Shown in pieces: positions 27,782 to 36,432 of a stretch of 64,000 nucleotides of DNA. The DNA lies in NCBI GenBank assembly GCA_024226515.1, contig JAAELQ010000146.1:89338-153337 (forward strand), given 5' to 3'. A program made the translations under genes and the position numbers. This DNA is from a bacterium. GTDB lineage: Bacteria > Acidobacteriota > Polarisedimenticolia > Polarisedimenticolales > Polarisedimenticolaceae. Within the stretch, counting starts at the first letter, position 1. Every line of letters begins with the position of its first letter. The notes below the pieces were generated by a model, which worked only from the letters and a program-made list of their open reading frames with translations, ran no database searches and was not told the DNA's origin.

Positions 27782-29247
27782 CGCTTCGCGGTCACTCTCG
27801 GCTCCCGCCACGCGCAGCCGAACAGCCCTCCGGCGAGCACGACTGCCGTCGCGGCATTTGCCGGAATGTGGAAGCCGAAATCAATCAGGGCGTGAAGCAG
27901 CATCGCGCTCAAACCCGCGGCGAAGCCGATCGCCACCGTGCCGCGGGCTCCGCGGAAACCGTCGACGACCGCGGCCAGGACGGAACCGAGAGTCAGCAGG
28001 CCGAAGGCCAGGCCGATCACGCCGGCCTCGGCCAACGCCTGAATCCAGTCGTTGTGCGCGTGGGCGTAGAACAGGCGGACCTCCGAGCTGCGGAACAGGG
28101 GATAAACCGCCGCAAACGTCCCCCAACCGCTTCCCGCCACGGGGAACGCACGGAACAGGAGCAGCGTGTTGGCCCAGACTCGCGCCCGCCCTCCGGCGGC
28201 ACTCAGCCCGGAGGCCGAGTCGGCGTAGCGCTCGAGCAGGTGTGCGCCGCCCACGTGAAGCAGAGGGACGAGTGCGACGCCGACGATGAGCAGCGCGACC
28301 ACGGCGCGCAGCGGCAACTCGCGCCGCCGGCCACAGGCGAGCAGCGTCAGAGTCAGCGCGATGAGCCCCAGGGCGATCCCCGCGCGCGACATGGACAGGA
28401 ACAACCCCGCGAGGCCGAGCACCAGCGCGAGGCCGAGCAGCAGAACGCGGCTCCCTTCGCCACCGACGAGTTCGATCCAGCGCCGGCGTAGGTCGCCGCC
28501 GGTCGCGTGCCGCAAGATGCGGTCCGCGATCACCGCCGCGCCACAGCACAACGCCATCGAGAGGTAGCCGGCAAAGTGGTTGCGGTTGACGAACGTCCCC
28601 GTCGCGGAGTCGAGGTACGCGCGCTCGACGCCCGCGAGCAACGTCGTCTGCCCGGATGTGTAGACCAGGATGCCGTAGAGCGCCTGCAGTCCCCCCGAGA
28701 GCAACAGCGCCGTACCGATGCCGGTCAGCCCGCGTGTCCCGCCGACGGTCGTGGCCACGAGAAGCAGGACGGCCAGCGCGCACCCTGTACGCACGGCGGA
28801 TGCCGTCGCCCGAGAGTCGACGGACAGCGTCGTCGGGCGTCCGAGCGTTCGCGGATTCTGGCCGAGCAACCTCGTCTCGGCCGCGAGAATCCGATCGTCG
28901 GGCCGTGTCTGTTCCTGGATGGTCATGGCGTTCGGCGAGATCAGGCCGACGCCGCGGTCGCCGATGGGAGCGATCTGGACCATACCGAGTGCGATCAGGC
29001 CGACGAGCCCGATCAGGCAAACGCGGGGTGGTAGTGCGACCGGGTAGCGTAGCGCACGCAGGAACCACACCGCACCCAGCGCGAGGCTCCCGAGCTCGAA
29101 GGCCAGACGTCCGCGAGGTCCGACGGAGCCGAACGGCAACGGCGCAAGGACGAGCAGGACGATCAGGCCGATCTCGAGCGCTCTCGCGAGCGTGTCGGCC
29201 TCCTCTGCGTGTGACGGGAACCGCTCGCGATCAGGCGCTTGCGCCAC
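27778..29247 (-). CDS. O-antigen ligase/polymerase family membrane protein (Wzy_C), copy 1
   Basis: 489 residues by a GTG start that overlaps the end of the Wzc-like gene by 17 bp; upstream in-frame ATGs would lengthen that overlap. About 11-12 hydrophobic helices. The periplasmic loop contains GTFVNRNHFAGYLSMALC and the ligase signature GSGWGTFAAVYPLFR followed by HAHNDWIQALAEAGVIG, characteristic of the Wzy_C/WaaL family. Likely polymerises or ligates undecaprenyl-linked units in the periplasm. A close paralogue is in operon 2 (42062-43450). Confidence 0.85.
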   Translation of the reverse strand: MAQAPDRERFPSHAEEADTLARALEIGLIVLLVLAPLPFGSVGPRGRLAFELGSLALGAVWFLRALRYPVALPPRVCLIGLVGLIALGMVQIAPIGDRGVGLISPNAMTIQEQTRPDDRILAAETRLLGQNPRTLGRPTTLSVDSRATASAVRTGCALAVLLLVATTVGGTRGLTGIGTALLLSGGLQALYGILVYTSGQTTLLAGVERAYLDSATGTFVNRNHFAGYLSMALCCGAAVIADRILRHATGGDLRRRWIELVGGEGSRVLLLGLALVLGLAGLFLSMSRAGIALGLIALTLTLLACGRRRELPLRAVVALLIVGVALVPLLHVGGAHLLERYADSASGLSAAGGRARVWANTLLLFRAFPVAGSGWGTFAAVYPLFRSSEVRLFYAHAHNDWIQALAEAGVIGLAFGLLTLGSVLAAVVDGFRGARGTVAIGFAAGLSAMLLHALIDFGFHIPANAATAVVLAGGLFGCAWREPRVTAKR

Positions 29248-31477
29248 CGGTCCGGCCCAGCTTCTCCGTCGACTCTGAATCCAGTTCGTCATTAGAGCGA
29301 CCGTAGTAGCGGTGTCGCATGTAGGCGTCCGGTCCACCCGCATCGACTCCGTTGAGGATGGTACCGAGGTGCTGCATGCGCGCCTGCCTCAGCTTGTCGG
29401 CGGCCGCCTTGATCGATTGTCGCGGAGTCTTTCCGGCGCGAACGACGAGCACGCCGATGTCGACCTTGCTCGCCAGCACGACCGGGTCCGAGACCGAGAG
29501 CGCGGGCGGTGAGTCGAGCACGACGTGGTCGTACCCCAGCTCGAGCAGGTCGCGCACCATCGCGTCGAAGCGCGGAGAGTTGAGCAGCTCGGACGGGTTG
29601 GGCGGCACCGGCCCGCTGGGCAGAACATCGAGGCCGGGCACCTGCGTCCGCACCACGAGACGCCCCGGATCCCGCTCGAGTCCGGCGAGCACGGTGCTGA
29701 CGCCACGCGAGTTGTCGATGTCGAACGGTGCGTGCAGGCGCGGGCGCCTCAGGTCGGTGTCGATCGTGACGACCCGCCGTCCGAGTTGCGACAGCACGAC
29801 CGCGAGGTTGATCGCGGTCGCCGTCTTGCCCTCCTCGGGCATCGCGCTGGTGATCATGATGCGCCGCGGCGCGCCGTCCGGCGTGAACAGCAGGATCGAG
29901 GTTCGCAGCTCGCGATAGGCCTCGCCGGCCGGAGTTCGCCCGTCGGTGTGCGCGATCAGGTCGATGCTCGACGTGAGCGCGAGCGTCTCGCGGCGTCGCA
30001 CGCGCGAAATGCCGCCGGACGCGCTGCCGTGCTCGGGGATTACTGCCAGATTCGGCAGGTCGACGACGCGACTCAGGTGCTCCGCGCTGCCGATCGAGTT
30101 GTCCAGGTAGTCCAGCGCGACGGCCAGGCCGATGCCTGCCATCAGGCCCAGCGTCAGCGCGATGAAGACGTTCCACCTGGTGCGCGGACGGAAGTGGCCG
30201 GCGGGCGCTCGAGCCTCGTCGACGACGCGGATGTTCGTGGAGCTGTCCACGTCGCGTAGCCGCGTCGAGAGCGACATCTCGTTGTGTCGCTGGATCAGGG
30301 CGGTCAGCGTCTCGCGCTTCTTGTCGACCTCGGACTGCAGGCTCGCGTACTCGACCGCGTCGCGCTTCAGCTTCTGCGCGGCCGTCTCCTGCTGGTTCAG
30401 CAGGTGCTCGAGATTGTCCACCTCGTCGCGAGCGCGGAGAAACTCGGCGTGGGCCGCCGCCACCACCTCGTGCGCCGTGCGCTCGGTTTCCATGCGCAGT
30501 CTCTCGCGGGCTTGCTCCAGTTTGGACTCGAGGGTCTGCAGCCCGGGCCAGTTCTCGCCGAACGTGCGCGACGTCTCCGATTGCTCCGCTTCGTACGCGG
30601 CGTACTCGCGGCGCAGCCCCGCGATCAGCTCCGACCGTGCGACCTCGGGCAACGCCTCGGCCGGAGACTCCAGCGCGGCCTTGTACGCCGCGTCGGCCCG
30701 GGCCAGCGTGGCCTGTGCGGCGGTGCGACGGGAGGCGAAGTCCTGCAGCGCCTGCAGCGTGAGGTTGTTCGTGTCGTCGATCGAGATGATGCGCCGCGAC
30801 TCGCCGTAGTCCTGCAGCCGCTCCTCGTGGCGCGCGATCTCACGCTTGAGCTCGCCGATCTGATCCAGCAGGAACTCCTCGGCGTGATCGGTCGTCACGT
30901 AGAGCGAGTCCATGCTGTGCGCGACGTAGGCGCCGGCGATTCCGTTGGCCACCCGCGCCGCCAGTTCGGGATCGGTCGACGTCCAGGAGATGCGCACCAG
31001 GTGCGAGTTGCGCACCGGTTCGACCTCGAGCTTGCCCAGCAGCCAACCGGCCAGGACGTCCTCGGGGTCCTGCTCGACCGGTGCTGTTCGGCTCGGGATC
31101 AGTGAGCGGATTCGTTGCAGCAGTCCGGGCTTGGAGGAGCCCGGCGCGAGGTCCGGGTGGCTGGCGAGTTGCAGGTGTTCCACCGCGCGGCGCGCGACCG
31201 AGCGACTGGAGATGATCTTGTACTGCGTCTGATAGAAGTCGGAGTACGCAGCCCAGTTCGAGTCGGTCATGCCGAGATCGCGGAAGGTGAGGATCTCGGG
31301 GTTGTGACGTTCGATCTGCAGCGTCGTGGACGAGCGGTACTGGGGTGTCGACAGGAAAGACCCGACGAGGGCGACCAGCCCGAACAACGCCACGGTGAGA
31401 TAGACGGCCCAGCGTCGACGGACGAGGACGTTCCAGTACTCGCGCAGCTCTTCGTTGGGCGCGGGGATCGGGAGCAT
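29231..31477 (-). CDS. Wzc/GumC-like polysaccharide co-polymerase with C-terminal tyrosine kinase, copy 1
   Basis: 748 residues. N-terminal Wzz domain begins after TM1 (WAVYLTVALFGLVALVGSFL); residues about 190-410 are periplasmic coiled coil; TM2 is about 430-450; the C-terminal BY-kinase has Walker A SAMPEEGKTATAINLA, Walker A' VVTIDTDLRRP and Walker B HVVLDSPP. The tail has tyrosines (MRHRYYGRS) that may be autophosphorylated. It controls chain length and export, working with the Wza-like protein encoded just upstream (1-bp overlap, TGATG). Second copy at 44102-46423. Confidence 0.93.
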   Translation of the reverse strand: MLPIPAPNEELREYWNVLVRRRWAVYLTVALFGLVALVGSFLSTPQYRSSTTLQIERHNPEILTFRDLGMTDSNWAAYSDFYQTQYKIISSRSVARRAVEHLQLASHPDLAPGSSKPGLLQRIRSLIPSRTAPVEQDPEDVLAGWLLGKLEVEPVRNSHLVRISWTSTDPELAARVANGIAGAYVAHSMDSLYVTTDHAEEFLLDQIGELKREIARHEERLQDYGESRRIISIDDTNNLTLQALQDFASRRTAAQATLARADAAYKAALESPAEALPEVARSELIAGLRREYAAYEAEQSETSRTFGENWPGLQTLESKLEQARERLRMETERTAHEVVAAAHAEFLRARDEVDNLEHLLNQQETAAQKLKRDAVEYASLQSEVDKKRETLTALIQRHNEMSLSTRLRDVDSSTNIRVVDEARAPAGHFRPRTRWNVFIALTLGLMAGIGLAVALDYLDNSIGSAEHLSRVVDLPNLAVIPEHGSASGGISRVRRRETLALTSSIDLIAHTDGRTPAGEAYRELRTSILLFTPDGAPRRIMITSAMPEEGKTATAINLAVVLSQLGRRVVTIDTDLRRPRLHAPFDIDNSRGVSTVLAGLERDPGRLVVRTQVPGLDVLPSGPVPPNPSELLNSPRFDAMVRDLLELGYDHVVLDSPPALSVSDPVVLASKVDIGVLVVRAGKTPRQSIKAAADKLRQARMQHLGTILNGVDAGGPDAYMRHRYYGRSNDELDSESTEKLGRTGGASA

Positions 31478-32415
31478 CAGAAGAAACCCTCGGGGACGAG
31501 GACGATGTCGTCGGCCTTGAGGATCGGGTCCTCAGTCTTGCCGCGTTTGACGTGGCGCAGGTTCACCTCGAGCGTGAGCCGCGATCCGTCGTCGTTGGTG
31601 CGCATGATCTGTATCCGTTTCTGCGCAGCGCGATCGGTCGTTCCTCCCGCCAGCGTGATCGCCTTGAGCACCGTCACCGGTTCGCTGCGCGGGACCTCGT
31701 ACAGGTCGGGGTTCTTCACCGCGCCGGTGACGAAGATGCGGACCTTCTCGATCGCCGGGACGTAGATGATGTCCGACGGGGCGACTACCAGGTTCAGCGC
31801 GGGGTCGGCGGCGTAGACCAGTCGCTCGAGGTCGACCTCGAGCCGTTCGCTGTTCTCGTTCTCGTCGCGGCGGAAGATCACGATCTTGTCGCCCATGCCG
31901 GCGTCGAGGCCGCCGGCCGCCGAGATCATCTCGAGCAGCGTCTTGCGTCCGAGCATCGCGTACGTTCCCGGCTTCTTGACCGCGCCGCTGACGGCCACCT
32001 TCTTCGATTCGAACTCCTTGATGAACACCGTGACCTGGGGGTCGCGCACGTAGCCCTGCTCGAGCAGGCGAGCGATCAGCCCCTCGAGCTCCGACTTGGT
32101 CAAACCGGCGACGACGAGGCGGCCGAGCAGCGGCATGGTGATCGCGCCGTCGTCGGCGACGCGGACCGTCTGGTCCAGTTCGTCGACGTCGAACACCTTG
32201 ATCTCCAGCAGATCCTGCCGGCCGATGTGGTAGTCGTCGCCGCCGGAGTCGAGAAACGACGGCGGTGGAGGCGGAATCGGCCGGCTCACGGGCCGGGCCT
32301 CGAGGCGCAGCGTTTTCGGTTCCGTCGGCGTGTCCTCCGCCTGTGCGCCGACGGGCCAGGCGGCGAACGACAGCAGCAGAAGCAGAAGGAGCGGCCGAAG
32401 ACAACGGTTCTTCAT
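31477..32415 (-). CDS. Polysaccharide export protein, Wza/GumB-like with SLBB domain
   Basis: 312 residues from the ATG at MKNRCLRP, which starts a clear signal peptide (cleavage near VGAQA). There is no lipobox cysteine, unlike Wza of E. coli. The Poly_export domain starts at YHIGRQDLLEIKVFDVDELD (about residue 66) and an SLBB beta-grasp domain follows (about 230-300, VFVTGAVKNPDLYEVPRSEP type). Forms or feeds the outer-membrane export channel. It lies between the outer-membrane barrel gene and the Wzc-like gene, the only Wza-like gene in the window, so both Wzc copies may depend on it. Confidence 0.92.
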   Translation of the reverse strand: MKNRCLRPLLLLLLLSFAAWPVGAQAEDTPTEPKTLRLEARPVSRPIPPPPPSFLDSGGDDYHIGRQDLLEIKVFDVDELDQTVRVADDGAITMPLLGRLVVAGLTKSELEGLIARLLEQGYVRDPQVTVFIKEFESKKVAVSGAVKKPGTYAMLGRKTLLEMISAAGGLDAGMGDKIVIFRRDENENSERLEVDLERLVYAADPALNLVVAPSDIIYVPAIEKVRIFVTGAVKNPDLYEVPRSEPVTVLKAITLAGGTTDRAAQKRIQIMRTNDDGSRLTLEVNLRHVKRGKTEDPILKADDIVLVPEGFF

Positions 32416-32500
32416 CGGGATCCCATCGGAGTGCTTGAAAATCCCGCTCAGTATAGCGAACGGGGCTCTGTGGCGGCCATGATTCATAGGTCGTCCCTGA

Positions 32501-33739
32501 TCAGAATCCGACCACCGCCCCCATGCCGATGCTCGTTTGCGAGCGATCCAGGCCGGGGATGGTCGATTCGCGGTTGTAGTGGCGCAACCCGAATCGGTAT
32601 TCGAGTTTGCGGCCGAGGGAGTTCTCCATCATCCGGAGGCGGACTCCGGCGCTGTAGCGTCTGAGGTCGTCTTCCCTTCGGGTGGTGGATCCGGGGAAGG
32701 TGAGCGTCCCGTCACGGATGCCCGCCTCGATCCCGATGACGCGGTTGAAGTAGTGCACGCCGAGGAGGGCGACCTCCGAGTTCAGGTAGTAGGTCGTGTC
32801 CTCGTAGACCGAGAAGCCCGGGCGCCGCTCGTAGTCCAGGCGGAAGCGTGTGCGCGAGCTGAGGCGATAGGCCAGCGACCCTTCGCCGATCCAGCCGCGG
32901 AAGTCGACGCGTGCGGGATCGCGCGCATCGATGTCGCTGACCCCGATCAGGAACGTGCCGGTCAGCGGTCCGCCCTGACGGAACTCGACGCCCACGCGCC
33001 AGCGTAGCTCGTCGGTGTCCTGGACGATGGGTTCGCCCGTGCCGTCGTCGAACGGCTGGTCGAAATCGATGTCCGCGTCGCGCAGCTCCAGCACCGCATG
33101 GGTGCGGCCCTTCAACGCGTAGTTCACGGAGAGGGTGGTCGCGCGCTCGAGGCGATCCAGCAGGTCGGAGATCGTCTGCCCCCCGCTGGAAAAGTCGGGG
33201 TCGGAGTGCTCCTGGTTCTGCCGCGTGCGCATGATCTCGATCTCGGTGCGCCACGCGGGGCGGTACACCGCGCCAAGGTCGAGCCCTCGCGTCTTGCGCG
33301 TGGGACGGATGTCCTCGAGATCGATGGGGCGCAGGTCGGCGCGTTCGAGGCGGTAGCCCGCGAACACGCCGGATCGCTTGAACGGGACCGTGATCCGGCC
33401 GTTTCCCCTATGATCCAGGTAATTCTGATCCTCGTTCTCGACGTACAGGTGGTAGTCGAAGCGCTCGGTAAAGGTGAAGAACGCCCGGCTACCGAACAGC
33501 AGTAGGCCGTCGAGCCTGGGAGACAGCGTGGCCGTGGTGTCCGAGACCTTCCGCTCGTCCGTTCCGAGCAGGATGTTGTCGTCGTAGCCCAGTTGGCTCA
33601 GCTCGAAGCCGGGCCGCACGCGGAGCGGACCCCAGCGGAGGTAGCGCGACAGGTCGGGCGGCTCGAGACGGGTCGTCGCCGACGTGTCGGCCACCGCCAG
33701 CGTCAGCAGCACGGCGACGAGGAGGAGGGGCCTTTTCAT
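32501..33739 (-). CDS. Outer-membrane beta-barrel protein of the exopolysaccharide operon
   Basis: 412 residues starting at MKRPLLLV with a signal peptide (to about residue 23, VADTSA). The rest is alternating beta-strand sequence with many aromatic residues and ends in a C-terminal Phe (GMGAVVGF), the usual outer-membrane insertion signal. The beginning RVRPGFELSQLGYDDNIL is like the outer-membrane barrel proteins (BBP2 type) found with exopolysaccharide export genes. It is the first gene of operon 1 and probably helps the Wza-like protein carry polymer across the outer membrane. The open frame further upstream has no signal peptide and was not used. Confidence 0.82.
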   Translation of the reverse strand: MKRPLLLVAVLLTLAVADTSATTRLEPPDLSRYLRWGPLRVRPGFELSQLGYDDNILLGTDERKVSDTTATLSPRLDGLLLFGSRAFFTFTERFDYHLYVENEDQNYLDHRGNGRITVPFKRSGVFAGYRLERADLRPIDLEDIRPTRKTRGLDLGAVYRPAWRTEIEIMRTRQNQEHSDPDFSSGGQTISDLLDRLERATTLSVNYALKGRTHAVLELRDADIDFDQPFDDGTGEPIVQDTDELRWRVGVEFRQGGPLTGTFLIGVSDIDARDPARVDFRGWIGEGSLAYRLSSRTRFRLDYERRPGFSVYEDTTYYLNSEVALLGVHYFNRVIGIEAGIRDGTLTFPGSTTRREDDLRRYSAGVRLRMMENSLGRKLEYRFGLRHYNRESTIPGLDRSQTSIGMGAVVGF

Positions 33740-33823
33740 GAGAGGACACGAGTTTAGCAGCCGGTCGGACGCGGTTGACCGGCGCGCCGGCTTCGGGCGG
33801 GGGGAGAACTCCGCAAAGCGCAA

Positions 33824-33932
33824 GGCCTTAGATTGTAATTCATATAATTAGCTCAACTCAGTTCACACTTGTAATTCACCCCATCTGAGACTCATAATTG
33901 TCATCTTCAGAGCTCCTGGGGAGGGTGGGGTT
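33824..33932. promoter_or_regulatory. AT-rich divergent regulatory region between exopolysaccharide operon 1 and the histidine kinase gene
   Basis: This gap is conspicuously AT-rich in a GC-rich neighbourhood. It contains a plus-strand promoter candidate, TTGTAA (33869-33874), 18 bp, CATAAT (33893-33898), about 35 nt before the histidine kinase start. The 10-mer TTGTAATTCA occurs twice in direct orientation, at 33833-33842 and 33869-33878, the second overlapping the -35; the spacing of 36 bp could place a regulator on one DNA face. No equally good minus-strand promoter for the barrel gene was found. Confidence 0.5.
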
Positions 33933-35219
33933 TTGGAACCAAAGGGAAATCCGCGACTGAGCGGAATGCCGTCGGGCCCGGGACGGTCACGGCCGGCCGG
34001 AAAAATCGACGCCAACGCCGCTGCTCGGCCGGACAGGCTGGCGGGGCGGGCCCTCGTCGGCCCCGACGACGCGCGCCGAGCGCACCGGATGGAGCTGCTG
34101 GGGCAACTCGCCGGGGGTATCGCCCACGACTTCAACAATTTCCTCACCGCGATCGACGGCCATCTCGAGATGGCTCTGGACCAGACGGGCCTCGATCCCG
34201 ACCTGCAGCGCAACCTCCAGATCGCCCGCCAGTGCAGCTCGCGAGCCGAGGCCCTGACGCGGCGGCTCCTCGACTTCAGCCGCGACCGATTATCGCCACC
34301 GGAGCCGGCGTCGCTCAACGAGATCGTCCGCGATGCGGCACAGTTCCTCGGCGGGTTTCTCAGCCGCGACATCGATCTGCGGGTCGATCTACGCGCCGCA
34401 CCGGACCAGGTGCTGGTGGAGAAGAACCAGATCGAGCAGGCCCTGATGAACCTCGCGATCAACGCGCAGGCGGCGATGCCCGAGGGCGGAACGATCGTCA
34501 TTCGCACGCGAAACCAGATCGTCGACGAGAGTTTTCAGCGCAGCTGTCCGTGGGCGCGCCCCGGCTTCTACGTCGCTCTGGACGTCGAAGACGCCGGCGT
34601 GGGCATTTCACCCGAGATGCAGGCACGCATCTTCGAACCGTACTTCACGGCACGAGCCGATCGCAGTGGAACCGGGCTGGGATTGCCGATCGTCTACGGC
34701 ATCGTCAAGCAGCACCGGGGCTTCATCGGCGTCGACAGCGATCCGGGCAACGGATCCCGCTTCTGGATCCTGCTTCCGATGGGCCGTCCGCCCGTGGCGG
34801 CCGGGCGCGCCGTGTCCGACGGTTCCGCCGCCCCGCGCGACGAGACCGAGGGGCAGGGTACGGTATTGCTCGTCGAGGACGAGGATGTCCTGCGCGAGCT
34901 GGTGTTCACGGTGCTGTCCGAGCGCGGCTGGGTCGTGCTGCCCGCCAGTTCGGCCGAGGAGGCCGAGGCGATCTTCACCGCGCGGTCGGGGAACGTCGAT
35001 CTATTGCTGACCGACCTGATGCTCTCGGGCTCGAGCGGCCGCCGCCTGGCGCAGGAGCTGAGGACGCGGAAGCCCGAGCTGAAGATCGTCTACACCAGTG
35101 GCTACGATTCCGACAGCTTCCCGCTCGATCTCTCTCCCGAGGGTGGGGCGGTCTTCCTCGAGAAGCCGTACAGCCTCCGTGGGCTGTCGGAGCTGGTGCA
35201 CCGACTGGTGGCGGGTTAG
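33933..35219 (+). CDS. Hybrid histidine kinase without sensor domain (HisKA-HATPase-receiver)
   Basis: 428 residues. A polar, unstructured first 50 residues is followed by the H-box GGIAHDFNNFLTAI (His65), N-box NLAINAQAAMPEGG, G1 DAGVGIS, and G2 GTGLGLPIVYGIVKQHRG, then a C-terminal receiver domain (about 305-425) with VLLVEDEDV, acceptor Asp in LLLTDLMLSG and the Lys of FLEKPYS. No transmembrane, PAS or GAF input domain is present, so it must sense through a partner. Start is TTG behind GGGGAGGGTGGGG; an ATG 36 nt downstream is an alternative. Placed between the two exopolysaccharide operons, it may regulate them. Confidence 0.88.
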   Translation: MEPKGNPRLSGMPSGPGRSRPAGKIDANAAARPDRLAGRALVGPDDARRAHRMELLGQLAGGIAHDFNNFLTAIDGHLEMALDQTGLDPDLQRNLQIARQCSSRAEALTRRLLDFSRDRLSPPEPASLNEIVRDAAQFLGGFLSRDIDLRVDLRAAPDQVLVEKNQIEQALMNLAINAQAAMPEGGTIVIRTRNQIVDESFQRSCPWARPGFYVALDVEDAGVGISPEMQARIFEPYFTARADRSGTGLGLPIVYGIVKQHRGFIGVDSDPGNGSRFWILLPMGRPPVAAGRAVSDGSAAPRDETEGQGTVLLVEDEDVLRELVFTVLSERGWVVLPASSAEEAEAIFTARSGNVDLLLTDLMLSGSSGRRLAQELRTRKPELKIVYTSGYDSDSFPLDLSPEGGAVFLEKPYSLRGLSELVHRLVAG

Positions 35220-35223
35220 CGCT

Positions 35224-36420
35224 CTAGCGCGACAGGCCGCGCGGAGCCCCGACCGAGGTGCGCACGCGCTCCATCGCCCGCGCAGCCACGGGGTCGTCCG
35301 GGGCCAGTTCGTGCGCCGTGCGGTAGGCCTTGTGCGCGCTCCCGGCCCGGCCCCTGGCCTCTTCGGCTTCCCCGATCAGCAGATAGAGTGAGGCGCGTGC
35401 GGCGCGAGATGCCCGCTGACGCCCGAGAACCGCCAGCACGCGTCTCGCCTCCTCGATTGCCTGCTCGTGGCGTTGCGCCCGGAGGTGGGTGCGCGCCAGG
35501 TGTCGGCCGTAGCGCGCCACTTCGGGTTGGAGCTCCCGCGCCGCCCTGGCGTCGATCAGCGCGGCCTCGACTTCACCGAGCTCGAAGCGCGCGGAAGACT
35601 GCTGCAGCAAGCGTTCGGCCTCGAGCTCGGGATCGTCGTATGCACCACGGTCGGTCAGGCGCCCGATCAGCTCGGCATGAGCGCGACGCCGAAGGAACGA
35701 CCGCGAGTAGGCTCCGAGCAGGTGCGAAGTCGCCCGATCCAGCAACGGCTCCACCTCGTTCGCGTATTCGACCTCCAGCCCCTCGTCGAAGAACGCCCAC
35801 TGCAGGGCGACCAGTGTGTCGGGCGTTCGCGGCAAACGATCGAGCATCTCCCGCGCGGGGATCAGGTGCTGTCGCAGGACCTCGACCACCTCGCGGGACC
35901 GCCCGGGGTCGAGCTCGAGGGTCCGCACGAAGTACGCCATTGCGCGCTCCCAGCGTCCCATCTTGACCAGCAGCTCTCCGATGTCCTTCTGCAGTCCGGG
36001 TACCGCAGGGGCGAGTGTCGCGGCACGCTCGATCATCTCGAGGTGCGTCGACGCCGCCACGTCGTCGAGCGGGGGATCGAGTTCCCAGCGCACCGCGGCG
36101 AGCTTGTACAGCGTCTCGGCGCGGCCCGGCTGCGCAACCAGGCTGCGCTGCAGCAGTCGCTCGGCCCGCTCGAGTCGGTCGCGATATGCATCGAGGCGAA
36201 CGGCCGGCGGCAACGCGGAGTCCCCGAGGGCGTCGAGACCCGACTGCAGCAGCTCGTCCACTTCGCGTTCCATGCGCAGCGGCGTCGGGCCGAGGACGGT
36301 CGCCGCGGTCCCTAGACGATCGGTCGCCGCCGACGGGGAGCGCTCGGACAGGTAGAACACGGTCGCCAGGGTCGCGTAGGCCGGGACGGCGACGGCGGCG
36401 AGAACCAGCCCGACTCGCAT
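35224..36420 (-). CDS. Membrane-anchored TPR protein, last gene of exopolysaccharide operon 2
   Basis: 398 residues with an N-terminal hydrophobic segment (VGLVLAAVAVPAYATLATVF) and multiple TPR-like helical pairs, for example ERLLQRSLVAQPGRAETLYK at about residue 90, and AKREL-type repeats up to the C-terminal AHKAYRTAHELAPDDPVAAR. It follows the priming transferase gene by 12 bp. It corresponds in position and architecture to the TPR gene ending operon 1, although the sequences differ substantially. It converges with the histidine kinase gene (4-bp gap). Confidence 0.82.
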   Translation of the reverse strand: MRVGLVLAAVAVPAYATLATVFYLSERSPSAATDRLGTAATVLGPTPLRMEREVDELLQSGLDALGDSALPPAVRLDAYRDRLERAERLLQRSLVAQPGRAETLYKLAAVRWELDPPLDDVAASTHLEMIERAATLAPAVPGLQKDIGELLVKMGRWERAMAYFVRTLELDPGRSREVVEVLRQHLIPAREMLDRLPRTPDTLVALQWAFFDEGLEVEYANEVEPLLDRATSHLLGAYSRSFLRRRAHAELIGRLTDRGAYDDPELEAERLLQQSSARFELGEVEAALIDARAARELQPEVARYGRHLARTHLRAQRHEQAIEEARRVLAVLGRQRASRAARASLYLLIGEAEEARGRAGSAHKAYRTAHELAPDDPVAARAMERVRTSVGAPRGLSR

Positions 36421-36432
36421 CGCTTCGTCCGT

